Positions 1-6,776 of a stretch of DNA of 7,190 nt are shown here, in pieces. A program made the position numbers and the translations under genes. The DNA is taken from assembly GCA_016778825.1 (NCBI GenBank), contig JADHOU010000077.1, positions 1 through 7,190 of the forward strand. The letters run 5' to 3'. The DNA comes from Candidatus Puniceispirillum sp. GTDB lineage: Bacteria > Pseudomonadota > Alphaproteobacteria > Puniceispirillales > Puniceispirillaceae. Under the pieces are notes generated by a model that saw only the letters and a program-made list of their open reading frames with translations, did not search any database and was not told the DNA's origin. Position 1 is the stretch's first letter, and the number at the start of each line of letters is the position of its first letter.

Positions 1-528
1 GATTCTATATCTTGGCGTGCAATTGATCTGGCGGATGTATTGTCGCCGTATCCATATTCATATCCATGAACATGATGGCAAACGCCATTTGGATATGCAC
101 AGCCATTTGAATGATCACCCTAAACTTAACACAACCTACCGCATGATGAAGTGTCGCACGATCACAAACATGCCAACAAAAGCCCGCTTCTCGCACTGCT
201 GGTCGGTCTGACGCATGAGGTAGGAGGGCGCTCCCCGGGCAGTTTGATGGTTCTTGTCGTCACGACAACCCATTCCATTACGCTTTCATTCCTTCATATG
301 ATTTTATTCTGTATTGGCGCCTTAGTGGGTATGGGGTTACTTACAATTGTTGTTGCCATGCCATTGTCGCTTGCCGGTACGCGAGGTGCTATTTTTGGCA
401 ATCTATTTTCAACGATAACAGCTTGTCTCCGCCTGTGGACTGGTGGCACAATTGCCGCTCAATGCCTTACACAGGTGGGCATCTATAAAACATCATCCTG
501 TCAGTCAATCATCATCCGGAGCATCTAG
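1..528 (+). pseudogene. Frameshifted 3' part of a NicO/UreH-like metal transporter gene
   Basis: The 5' end lies outside the window. From position 2 the frame reads a membrane-edge segment, then a histidine-rich loop (HIHIHEHDGKRH...HSH). That frame stops at 209-211. The continuation is one frame away, from about position 130: HDHKHANKSP, then hydrophobic helices (about residues 60-125 of the reading) as far as the stop at 526-528. The order, His-rich cytoplasmic loop followed by LLVGLTHE and two or three transmembrane segments, resembles the C-terminal half of NicO/UreH-type nickel/cobalt permease-like proteins. A net one-base loss between about 130 and 150 would explain the break, because stops at 121-123 and 127-129 in the second frame rule out an earlier shift. 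The usual HG(M/L)AGSA motif is also degraded here, to HEVGGRSPGS, which favours real decay over a sequencing error. Family assignment is from memory of the pattern. Alternatives are a sequencing error or programmed frameshifting. Confidence 0.55.
518..521 (+). promoter_or_regulatory. Ribosome binding site of the dioxygenase gene
   Basis: GGAG sits 10 nt upstream of the ATG at 532, inside the last codons of the broken transporter gene. It supports this start and indicates the two genes once formed a coupled pair. Confidence 0.5.
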
Positions 529-531
529 ATA

Positions 532-1179
532 ATGTCACAATCAGAAAACACACCCGGGAAACCAGAATTCAAACAGCTATGGCCGACACAATTCATGTCG
601 CTAAGCCTACCCGGTCATGACACGGCAAATCCGGTTCTGGCTGATCATTTGTTGGAACAGAACATCGCCCGTGACGATATGACCGTTGATTATATTTCCG
701 ACAATCTATTCATGACCGACCATCCGGCCGTGATCTGGCTTCGACAATGTTGTGATCGCGCGGTTCTAGATTACGCGCGGCATGCCGGTATTGATTATGA
801 CCTTGAATGGATTTTGCAAGGCTGGGCCAATGTGAATATGCGCGGCGATTATCACAATCTGCATAACCACCCCCATTCATGGCTGTCCGGCACCTATTAT
901 GTTTCAGTGCCCGATCAAAGCGATGCCGACACATTCCGGTCAGATTTGAATCCAAGCGCCATTAGCTTTTTTGACCCGCGCCCGCAGGCCAATATGAATT
1001 CAATCCGTAATGATGGACAGGTTGATGCCGAACATCGGCTTTTGCCAAATAATGGTGATTTATTTTTATGGCCAGCCTTTTTGCATCATCTGGTACATCC
1101 GAACATGTCGGAAATGCCGCGCATTTCGATATCTTTCAATGTCGTTTTGAAATGGAAAAACGACTATATTCCGAGATAA
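532..1179 (+). CDS. Putative 2-oxoglutarate/Fe(II)-dependent dioxygenase (2OG-FeII_Oxy_5 / TIGR02466-like)
   Basis: A 215-residue soluble protein with no signal peptide, close to the usual length of about 200 for this family. The core is a double-stranded beta-helix signature. Residues 108-123 hold a His cluster (H108, H111, H113, H115) followed by SGTYYV. Residues 175-190 hold GDLFLWPAFLHHLVHP, where one of H185, H186 or H189 should be the distal iron ligand. R197 in RISISFNVV is the likely 2-oxoglutarate-binding arginine. Family knowledge: these are predicted non-haem iron oxygenases, mostly without a known substrate, and relatives also occur in marine phages. It starts 3 nt after the stop of the transporter pseudogene and converges on moaE with a 24-nt gap. 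The family call is fairly firm; the substrate is unknown. Which residue supplies the carboxylate ligand, if any, cannot be read here. Confidence 0.8.
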   Translation: MSQSENTPGKPEFKQLWPTQFMSLSLPGHDTANPVLADHLLEQNIARDDMTVDYISDNLFMTDHPAVIWLRQCCDRAVLDYARHAGIDYDLEWILQGWANVNMRGDYHNLHNHPHSWLSGTYYVSVPDQSDADTFRSDLNPSAISFFDPRPQANMNSIRNDGQVDAEHRLLPNNGDLFLWPAFLHHLVHPNMSEMPRISISFNVVLKWKNDYIPR

Positions 1180-1203
1180 ATTGGCTTAGGGGGCATGAAA
1201 GCC

Positions 1204-1656
1204 CTATTCCGGCAGGTTCCAGCGATCAAGCGCTTTGTTGTCGGAATCACGCGCATCAACCCATTTTGCGCCATCAGGCCCGTCTTCCAATTTCCAGAAT
1301 GGTGCTTTGGTTTTTAGGAAATCCATAATGAAATTGGCACCGTCAAACGCCGCCCCGCGATGCGCCGAAGAACAGCCAACAAAAACGATATTTTCGGTTG
1401 TCAACATCCGGCCAACACGATGAATGACCGTGACCTTTTCCAAGGGCCAGCGTGATTTTGCCTGATCAATGATCATTTCAATTTCAGATTCGGTCATGCC
1501 TGGATAATGTTCAAGCGTCATCGCGCTCAACCCGCCACGATTTGGCAGATCGCGGACAGTTCCGGTAAAGGTGACAATTGCCCCAGCGTCACGCGATTTC
1601 AGCTTTTCATGCTCAAGCGCAATATCAAAATCATCTTCGGTTATTCTTACGCTCAT
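1204..1656 (-). CDS. moaE: Molybdopterin synthase catalytic subunit MoaE
   Basis: Large subunit of molybdopterin synthase. With thiocarboxylated MoaD it adds two sulfurs to cyclic pyranopterin monophosphate to make molybdopterin in the cytoplasm. The 150-residue length matches the family. The diagnostic block is at 98-122: AHRGAAF, then IMDFLKTKAPFWKLE. K115 and K122 keep the seven-residue spacing of the two key lysines of E. coli MoaE (K119, K126). The N-terminal TFTGTVRD (29-36) and HRVGR (79-83) are also typical. The ATG at 1654-1656 is chosen because GAGG lies 6 nt upstream. A GTG at 1666-1668 in the same frame would add four residues but has poor spacing. It is the last gene of the moaA-mobB-moeA-moaE run, about 24 nt after moeA. 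No moaD is adjacent, which is unusual because moaD often sits just upstream of moaE. Confidence 0.95.
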   Translation of the reverse strand: MSVRITEDDFDIALEHEKLKSRDAGAIVTFTGTVRDLPNRGGLSAMTLEHYPGMTESEIEMIIDQAKSRWPLEKVTVIHRVGRMLTTENIVFVGCSSAHRGAAFDGANFIMDFLKTKAPFWKLEDGPDGAKWVDARDSDNKALDRWNLPE

Positions 1657-1662
1657 TTTATC

Positions 1663-1666
1663 CCTC
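1663..1666 (-). promoter_or_regulatory. Ribosome binding site deciding the moaE start
   Basis: GAGG on the minus strand, within AGGTGAGGG, lies 6 nt before the ATG at 1656. It overlaps the alternative GTG start at 1668, so the ATG is preferred. Confidence 0.55.
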
Positions 1667-1680
1667 ACCTTATGACCGGC

Positions 1681-2916
1681 CTAAAGGCCACGTTCATGAA
1701 ATGGCAGAAAATTCAACATCAAGCCCTTGTCGACACCAGCATTTTCAAGAGGGATTTCAACAAGACCATCCGCGCCGGTCAATGATGAAATCACCCCTGC
1801 CCCTTTACGGCCATGAAGTTGCAGAACCTGCCCGTCACCTTCATCAACAAGAACAACCCGTAAAAATTCAGCACGACCCGGTTTTTTGCGATGCGTAAAT
1901 CCGGCAGGAACGCCAATTTTTAAAATCGGCTGAACAATGCCACCCAAGAGACACGTCAAAACCGGATTGATCAATAAGCGCGTGCAAACAAAAGCCGCAA
2001 CCGGGTTTCCAGGAAGGCAGAAAATAAGCTGTTTTCCACGCCGCCCCACTGCCATTGGCCGCCCGGGCTTCATTGCCAAACGCCAAAATGCACAGCTCGC
2101 CCCAACTTGCCGCATGGCCTGCTGGCTATGATCTTCAATGCCGTCTGACGCACCGCCTGACGAAATGACAACATCAGCCATTTGCAAAGCCTGTTCATAA
2201 ACATCGGCAAGCGCATCCAGCCGATCAGGAACGATACCGCAATCAATCAACTCAATCTGATTGCTTTGCAACATGGCTTTCAGCATCGGACGGTTCGCGT
2301 CGAAAATTTGTCCATGCGCGGCGTCAGCACCAGCGGCCACAACCTCATCACCTGTTGATATAACGGCAACGCGAAGGCGGCGAGCAACCTCTATTTGTGC
2401 TGTTCCCGATGCGGCAAGCTGGCCTATCAAAGCTGGCGTAATCACTTGCCCCTTGGTGATAACAATCTCGCCTTTGGCCAGATTTTCACCAGGCGGGCGC
2501 ATATTGCTTGCCTTTGATAAATTCGCCGCAATCACCACTGCATCGCCGGTACGAGTGCAATCTTCATGCATGGCAACGCAATCAGGGCCAGACGGCATAA
2601 CCGCACCAGTGTAGATTTCAATGGCTTCCCCAACACCGATCACCCCATCAAAAGGATGTCCAGCCCGCGCCACACCAATTATTTTAAACGGTTTATCAGG
2701 CGCTGCGGCCAGTTCCGCCGAATCAACACCATAACCATCAACTGCAGCGTTATGCGTTCGGGGCAAATCAATCAAGCTGGTAATGGTTTCAGCGGCGATC
2801 CTGCCACATGCATCATCAAGTGCCAAAATTTTGGTCGCCGTAATCGCATCAATGCTGGCAAGCAATTGGCTTCGTGCCAGATCAATGGGAATGGGAGCCG
2901 TCCGTTGGTTGGACAT
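1681..2916 (-). CDS. moeA: Molybdopterin molybdenumtransferase MoeA
   Basis: Inserts molybdate into adenylylated molybdopterin to give active molybdenum cofactor. The 411 residues match MoeA of E. coli (about 411). The N-terminal part has NAAVDGYG (56-63; D60 corresponds to the catalytic-region Asp59 of E. coli) and IYTGAVMPSG (101-110). The MoCF-type domain has VISTGDEV (185-192), IFDANRPML (204-212), SSGGASDGIEDH (252-263), KPGRPMAVG (283-291) and LPGNPVAAF (301-309). The C-terminal domain IV spans about 330-411. The start is 4 nt after the mobB stop, so translation is probably coupled. In many bacteria MogA or MoaB makes the adenylylated substrate; neither is in this window. Nothing points to the glycosyl or tungsten-type paralogues, but a tungsten role cannot be excluded from sequence alone. 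Confidence 0.96.
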   Translation of the reverse strand: MSNQRTAPIPIDLARSQLLASIDAITATKILALDDACGRIAAETITSLIDLPRTHNAAVDGYGVDSAELAAAPDKPFKIIGVARAGHPFDGVIGVGEAIEIYTGAVMPSGPDCVAMHEDCTRTGDAVVIAANLSKASNMRPPGENLAKGEIVITKGQVITPALIGQLAASGTAQIEVARRLRVAVISTGDEVVAAGADAAHGQIFDANRPMLKAMLQSNQIELIDCGIVPDRLDALADVYEQALQMADVVISSGGASDGIEDHSQQAMRQVGASCAFWRLAMKPGRPMAVGRRGKQLIFCLPGNPVAAFVCTRLLINPVLTCLLGGIVQPILKIGVPAGFTHRKKPGRAEFLRVVLVDEGDGQVLQLHGRKGAGVISSLTGADGLVEIPLENAGVDKGLMLNFLPFHERGL

Positions 2917-2920
2917 GGCC

Positions 2921-3463
2921 CTAGCTCGCCTGTTTCAACTTTGTTTGCACCAGAATAAAAGCCGCAATTCCGGCAACATCTTCAAGGTTGAAGAACGGTA
3001 ATGGACATTCCAGAATCGGCTCATCACTTGCTAAGGCAATCACCAGATCGTCATTTGGATAAAGGTGTGATTTACCAATAGATGGCCGGTGAACTTCTAT
3101 TTTTTCAATAGGATAGCTTTTAAAGCCTTCAACAAGAACCAGATCAGCTGGTGCCAATTGGTCAAGCAGAACGGATAGATCAGGCTCGCCTCTTTCGCCA
3201 TGTTCAATAAAATGCGCCGACCGATAGGCCGATGACACTAGAACCTGCCGCGATCCTGCCTCGCGATGGCGATAGCTATCTTTTCCCGGGTGATCAGCAT
3301 CAAAATGATGATGCGCATGTTTGATCGTGGCAACGTCGACCCCGCTAGCGCTGATATGGGAAATGACTTTTTCAACAAGCGTGGTTTTGCCTGAACCAGA
3401 CCAGCCCGCAAACCCGAATATGGCGCCATGCCTACCGGGACGGATAAGACGCGCCTCAGTCAT
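2921..3463 (-). CDS. mobB: Molybdopterin-guanine dinucleotide biosynthesis adapter protein MobB
   Basis: A 180-residue P-loop GTP-binding protein of the MobB family, thought to assist MobA in attaching GMP to molybdopterin or to help deliver the cofactor. The Walker A motif is GWSGSGKTT (20-28). The MobB-specific block KHAHHHFDADHPGKDSYRHREAG spans 48-70, given here only as a motif description. The Walker B-like strand DLVLVEGFK is at 107-115. It begins 3 nt after the moaA stop, and a perfect GGAGG lies within the last moaA codons. moeA follows after 4 nt. The position between moaA and moeA supports the cofactor role. The enzymatic partner MobA is absent from the window. Length is ordinary; there is no fusion to MoeA or MobA as seen in some bacteria. 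Confidence 0.92.
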   Translation of the reverse strand: MTEARLIRPGRHGAIFGFAGWSGSGKTTLVEKVISHISASGVDVATIKHAHHHFDADHPGKDSYRHREAGSRQVLVSSAYRSAHFIEHGERGEPDLSVLLDQLAPADLVLVEGFKSYPIEKIEVHRPSIGKSHLYPNDDLVIALASDEPILECPLPFFNLEDVAGIAAFILVQTKLKQAS

Positions 3464-3466
3464 CGG

Positions 3467-4483
3467 CTAGCCTCCGGTTACATTCATATGCCGCGCAACT
3501 GCCGCATTTGGCGCACGCCGGCTAATGACAAAATCATGCCCTTTTGGTTTCCGGCTAATGGCTTCGATAATGGCATCGCGCAACCCGTCTTCGCCATCAT
3601 TACGAAGCGCCCTGGCAAGATCAGCATTATCATCCTGACCAAGACACATATAAAGCTGGCCAGTACAAGTCACCCGAACACGGTTGCATGATTCACAAAA
3701 ATTATGTGTCAGCGGTGTGATAAAGCCAAGGCGGCGACCGGTTTCTTCAACCGTCACATAGCGCGCCGGCCCGGGGGTTTGGAAATTATTATCGGTCAGG
3801 GTGAAACGTTTTGACAATTCGGCACGCACTTGTGAAAGCGGTAGATATTGATCTACACGGTTTTCATTGCCGATATCACCCATTGGCATAACCTCAATGA
3901 TGGTCATGTCAAAACCTTGATCGCCGGCCCATGCCACCATATTGCCGAGATCAAATTCATTGACGCCTTTTAAGGCAACCGCGTTTAGCTTGATCGCAAG
4001 TCCGGCACGTTTTGCAGCTTCCAGCCCTTCAAGAACATTATCAAGATCGCCCCAACGGGTAATTTCGCGAAACCTATCAGGATCAAGCGTATCAATTGAG
4101 ATATTCAGCCGCTTAACGCCAGCATCAACAAGTTCATCCGCCATTTTATGCAATTGGCTGCCATTTGTGGTGATGGTCAACTCGTCAAGATTGCCTGCTT
4201 TTACCTCGTTACCAAGATTGCGGACCAGATGCATGATATTGCGGCGCACCAAAGGTTCACCGCCGGTTAACCGAATTTTGCGTGTACCAAGAGCCATAAA
4301 ATTGCGGCAAACCTGTTCCAACTCTTCCAACGACAATAATTCAGCCTTCGGTAAAAAGGTCATATGTTCGGCCATGCAATAGACACAGCGGAAATCGCAA
4401 CGGTCGGTAACCGACACACGGATATAATCAACCGTCCGGCCAAATGGATCGATAAGGGTTTTTGGCAGTACTACATTATCCAT
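3467..4483 (-). CDS. moaA: GTP 3',8-cyclase MoaA
   Basis: Radical SAM enzyme catalysing the first step of molybdenum cofactor synthesis, cyclising GTP to 3',8-cyclo-7,8-dihydro-GTP, which MoaC then rearranges. The 338 residues fit the family. The N-terminal SAM cluster is CDFRCVYC (C29, C33, C36), after the typical [18 protein letters not shown]. The SAM-binding LTGGEPLVR is at 72-80 and the ITTNG strand at 104-108. The C-terminal 4Fe-4S site that binds GTP has C263, C266 and C280 (CxxC then 13 residues then C, as in E. coli C257/C260/C274). The protein ends in Gly-Gly, the conserved tail known to be needed for activity. AGAGG at 4497-4501 is a candidate ribosome binding site with rather long 13-nt spacing. 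It is the first gene of the operon, with a promoter in the 129-bp gap upstream. Confidence 0.97.
   Translation of the reverse strand: MDNVVLPKTLIDPFGRTVDYIRVSVTDRCDFRCVYCMAEHMTFLPKAELLSLEELEQVCRNFMALGTRKIRLTGGEPLVRRNIMHLVRNLGNEVKAGNLDELTITTNGSQLHKMADELVDAGVKRLNISIDTLDPDRFREITRWGDLDNVLEGLEAAKRAGLAIKLNAVALKGVNEFDLGNMVAWAGDQGFDMTIIEVMPMGDIGNENRVDQYLPLSQVRAELSKRFTLTDNNFQTPGPARYVTVEETGRRLGFITPLTHNFCESCNRVRVTCTGQLYMCLGQDDNADLARALRNDGEDGLRDAIIEAISRKPKGHDFVISRRAPNAAVARHMNVTGG
3471..3475 (-). promoter_or_regulatory. Ribosome binding site of mobB inside moaA
   Basis: GGAGG on the minus strand lies 7 nt upstream of the mobB ATG (3461-3463). It coincides with the codons for the C-terminal Gly-Gly of MoaA, so one sequence serves both the essential MoaA tail and mobB translation. 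Confidence 0.75.
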
Positions 4484-4496
4484 AATTTAAATATAA

Positions 4497-4501
4497 CCTC
4501 T
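4497..4501 (-). promoter_or_regulatory. Candidate ribosome binding site of moaA
   Basis: AGAGG on the minus strand precedes the ATG by 13 nt. The spacer is AT-rich. The long spacing suggests modest initiation. Confidence 0.35.
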
Positions 4502-4507
4502 GTTCCC

Positions 4508-4531
4508 AAGGCTGATGAAGTATCAGCTTTT
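4508..4531. promoter_or_regulatory. Perfect dyad at the predicted moaA transcript start
   Basis: GCTGAT and ATCAGC form a perfect 6-bp inverted repeat around GAAGT (4511-4527), extendable by a G-T wobble and two A-T pairs to 9 bp. On the plus strand it is followed by TTTT and so resembles a small intrinsic terminator, yet no plus-strand gene precedes it. On the minus strand it sits where the moaA transcript should begin, so it could be a repressor operator or a 5'-end stem-loop. A role is inferred only from position. Confidence 0.4.
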
Positions 4532-4532
4532 A

Positions 4533-4541
4533 ATTGTAGCA
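4533..4541 (-). promoter_or_regulatory. Extended -10 promoter of the moaA operon
   Basis: The minus strand reads TGCTACAAT: an extended -10 (TGn) plus a hexamer matching TATAAT at five of six positions. No good -35 lies 16-18 nt upstream, as is common for extended -10 promoters. Transcription would start near 4526-4528, giving a leader of about 43 nt. Confidence 0.45.
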
Positions 4542-4612
4542 TCAGTCACATGACTTTTACCATAGAGAGACCTGTCCAATGAAGCTAGTCAGACCGGACA
4601 AGAATTTTTAGG

Positions 4613-5365
4613 CTAAAACTGAACCCCTACCTTTAAATGCGACGCTAAGCTTTGCTGAATAAGCGACACTGAAATGGCAAAATTCACACCGGCATCAATA
4701 TCTGCTTCTTTGGTAAAAATACCATTAACCAAACCTACCAACCGGCCTTGTGGATCAACCAAGGCTCCACCAGACATCCCTGGATTTACCGCCGCATCAG
4801 TCTGGATAAAATCTTCGATTTCATTAAACCCTATATTAGAACGTCGCACAGCAGATACAATACCGCAGGTCATTCCTGTGCCAAGACCAAAGCTGTTGCC
4901 AAGTGCGCAAACATGGCTTCCGATCAATGGCTCATCTTGCCGAATTGCAATGCCAGTGCCGATCAGTTCGGTTCGCAGAATGGCAATATCACGTCTTAGG
5001 TCAATTGCATGAATCATTGCGGTAGCAATATTTCCAGAAAAATCAATAATTTCAATTGACTCAGCAGCATTCACAACATGGGCAGCAGTCATGATAAAGA
5101 CCGACTCCGCCGCGCCATCAATGCTGAAATAGATGCCGCTTCCAGCCGGTGCTGTTCCTTTTGGCGCGCCAAATCCCGGGCGGTCATACCCTGGCCAAAC
5201 GGGGTTAACCTCCACGACAGATTTTTGAGCTTGTGCCCACGTCCGTTCACCATGCTCTGCCTTGGCAGCATTGTCAAACAGGCCTAGAATGATGGCTATC
5301 AGAGCAAAGATAATCTTCCGTTGAAATTTTGCATCTATTAGGTGATTTACCATCGAGGTTCCCAT
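4613..5365 (-). CDS. Exported trypsin-like serine protease (S1/HtrA-like, no PDZ domain)
   Basis: A 250-residue chymotrypsin-fold protease. A signal peptide is visible: basic KFQRK (13-17), hydrophobic IIFALIAIILGLF (18-30), and a likely cleavage after NAAKA at residue 36. The triad is H96 in TAAHVV, D126 in RRDIAIL and S198 in NPGMSGGALVD. The oxyanion and S1-pocket blocks ALGNSFGLG (154-162) and NFAISV (228-233) follow the HtrA/DegP pattern. Unlike HtrA it ends right after the protease domain, with no PDZ domain. C153 and C167 might form a disulfide in the periplasm. The ATG at 5365 is used; a second ATG at 5353 gives a protein four residues shorter with a weak GGGA upstream. It is divergent to the subtilase across 58 bp and lies 129 bp upstream of moaA on the same strand. 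Substrate unknown. Confidence 0.88.
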   Translation of the reverse strand: MGTSMVNHLIDAKFQRKIIFALIAIILGLFDNAAKAEHGERTWAQAQKSVVEVNPVWPGYDRPGFGAPKGTAPAGSGIYFSIDGAAESVFIMTAAHVVNAAESIEIIDFSGNIATAMIHAIDLRRDIAILRTELIGTGIAIRQDEPLIGSHVCALGNSFGLGTGMTCGIVSAVRRSNIGFNEIEDFIQTDAAVNPGMSGGALVDPQGRLVGLVNGIFTKEADIDAGVNFAISVSLIQQSLASHLKVGVQF

Positions 5366-5423
5366 AAAACGATCAAAGCCAAAAAATCATTTATCACCGC
5401 GTTTCAAGATCGGCAATTTTCGC
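5366..5423. promoter_or_regulatory. 58-bp divergent intergenic region between two protease genes
   Basis: This AT-rich gap must carry control signals for both genes unless promoters lie inside the coding regions. Minus-strand candidates (TTGCCG with GATAAA about 15 nt later) and plus-strand ones are weak, and I see no convincing consensus promoter or dyad. Neither start has a strong ribosome binding site. Confidence 0.3.
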
Positions 5424-6776
5424 ATGATCCGACTTGTTTTCGGTTCTATTGTCGCCAGCCTGTTGATGATTGTCCCTGTTCAAAATGTCGCAGCAAACCG
5501 ACCATCCAACAACCATAGCTTTGCACAATTTTGCAGCGATTTGCAGGCAAAAGACGATTTCACCACGAATCCGGAAGAAATTGCCGAATTTGCCACCAAA
5601 TTTGCCATAAACAATCAATGGCGCTTCGAACATCACCAGCTTCGTCAGCGCGGCCCCGCAACCCGCTTGCAATTCATCTTTCAAACCGATCAAAAAATGA
5701 CGGCAAAGCTGTGGACGGTTTTCATGTCGGGCAGTTTGCGCACAATGCGCGGCGAGATTTTACAAGGCGAAACACCCCTTTCACTATCTGTCTTTACCCG
5801 CGATTGTATGATGATTGAAACGCGGCAAATCACCTATCTTGATGATGGCCGCATGCAATATGTGACTGTTAAAAGACATGGCCAGCCAGCTGATAAGATA
5901 TGGATCAACCCGCCGTCAATGCGGCCAACAGCCCCCTCTAAAACAAAACCGAACCAGCATCTTAGGATTGGGCATATTGATTCAGGAATCGATTATCGGC
6001 GTCCTGCATTTCAACAATATCTAATCTATGACCGGTCCGGCGTCCTTGTCGCCCGCGACATGTGGGATGGGGATCATCTGCCTTTTGATGCCAGCCTTGG
6101 CCAAAGCCCATTTTACCCCCAAAGTCACGGAAGCTATGTTGTTGATATTCTACATAAATCCGGGGTTGGCTTCCAGATTTTGCCAGTGCGCTACCCACGT
6201 CCTGATATGGCGTTAATGGGTGATGCGGTGGATTGGTTAGCGGCGCAAAATGCCCGCATTGTGATGATGCCCCTTGGCAGTCAATCACCCGATGATTGGA
6301 CATATTTTTTCGCAGCAGCGAAACGTCACCCCGAAATTCTGTTTATCATTTCGGCCGGAAATAATGGCGTTGATCTCGGTAAATTACCCATTTATCCGGC
6401 TGTAAATGCGCTTGAAAATGCGATCACCGTTACCTCGACTATGCCCGATGGCAGGCTTGCTGATGGATCAAATTTCGGAATAGCGGTCGATATTGGCTTG
6501 CCAGCTGAAAATTTATTGGCAACAGGTGCAGGTGAACTTAAGAGCATGATGTCCGGAAGCAGCTTTGCTGTGCCAAAACTAACCGCATATGTGATTTGTT
6601 TTGCGAATTCAGCAATGCCAAACCGCCTAACGGGAAAAGAGCTAGCCCAAGCAGTCAAGGCCAGCCTACGCCCCGCTAAATCAACAACAGGATATGGGCG
6701 GTTTCTATCGGATAGCAAACTCGACGAAACCTGCAAACCATATCGTCAGGATGGCAAGGTCAAGTTCAAAGACTAA
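5424..6776 (+). CDS. Exported subtilisin-like serine protease (S8) with an unrecognised N-terminal region
   Basis: A 450-residue secreted protease. The signal peptide covers about residues 1-24 (MIRLVFGSIVASLLMIVPVQ, then NVAA). The subtilase domain runs from about 181 to 430. D186 is in IGHIDSGID, H235 in SHGSYVV, the oxyanion Asn N313 in SAGNNG, and the nucleophile S380 in MSGSSFAVP, where Phe and Val replace the Met and Thr of the common GTSMATP. All catalytic positions are present, so activity is expected. Residues 25-170 do not look like a standard subtilisin I9 propeptide; they contain C37 and C128 and end in a Pro-rich linker (163-176). This part may be a prodomain or a binding domain. 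The gene is divergent to the trypsin-like protease and its stop codon overlaps that of the opposing short gene. Function beyond proteolysis is unknown. Confidence 0.88.
   Translation: MIRLVFGSIVASLLMIVPVQNVAANRPSNNHSFAQFCSDLQAKDDFTTNPEEIAEFATKFAINNQWRFEHHQLRQRGPATRLQFIFQTDQKMTAKLWTVFMSGSLRTMRGEILQGETPLSLSVFTRDCMMIETRQITYLDDGRMQYVTVKRHGQPADKIWINPPSMRPTAPSKTKPNQHLRIGHIDSGIDYRRPAFQQYLIYDRSGVLVARDMWDGDHLPFDASLGQSPFYPQSHGSYVVDILHKSGVGFQILPVRYPRPDMALMGDAVDWLAAQNARIVMMPLGSQSPDDWTYFFAAAKRHPEILFIISAGNNGVDLGKLPIYPAVNALENAITVTSTMPDGRLADGSNFGIAVDIGLPAENLLATGAGELKSMMSGSSFAVPKLTAYVICFANSAMPNRLTGKELAQAVKASLRPAKSTTGYGRFLSDSKLDETCKPYRQDGKVKFKD

Noticed and set aside
1187..1206. TAGGG...CCCTA inverted repeat between the convergent dioxygenase and moaE genes as a bidirectional terminator
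   Set aside because: Only 5-6 bp of stem with a bulge, and no T-run on either side; it also overlaps the moaE stop codon.
2261..2958. Two long plus-strand open frames opposite moeA (2261-2614 and 2566-2958)
   Set aside because: Shadows of moeA, which has all family motifs; the antisense products have low-complexity Arg/Ala/Ser composition and no motif.
4364..4582. 72-codon plus-strand open frame across the moaA start
   Set aside because: Antisense to the well-supported moaA N-terminus and to its promoter; no ribosome binding site or recognisable protein features.
4573..4600. TGTCC...GGACA inverted repeat followed by AATTTTTA as a terminator
   Set aside because: Five-bp stem with an 18-nt loop, and the T-run is on the strand opposite to the protease gene that would need it.
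4484..4612. Molybdenum cofactor riboswitch upstream of moaA
   Set aside because: The predicted leader is only about 43 nt and I could not match the multi-stem Moco motif in this gap.
5962..6736. Minus-strand open frames opposite the subtilase
   Set aside because: They lie antisense to the catalytic-domain coding sequence and have no supporting start signals or motifs.
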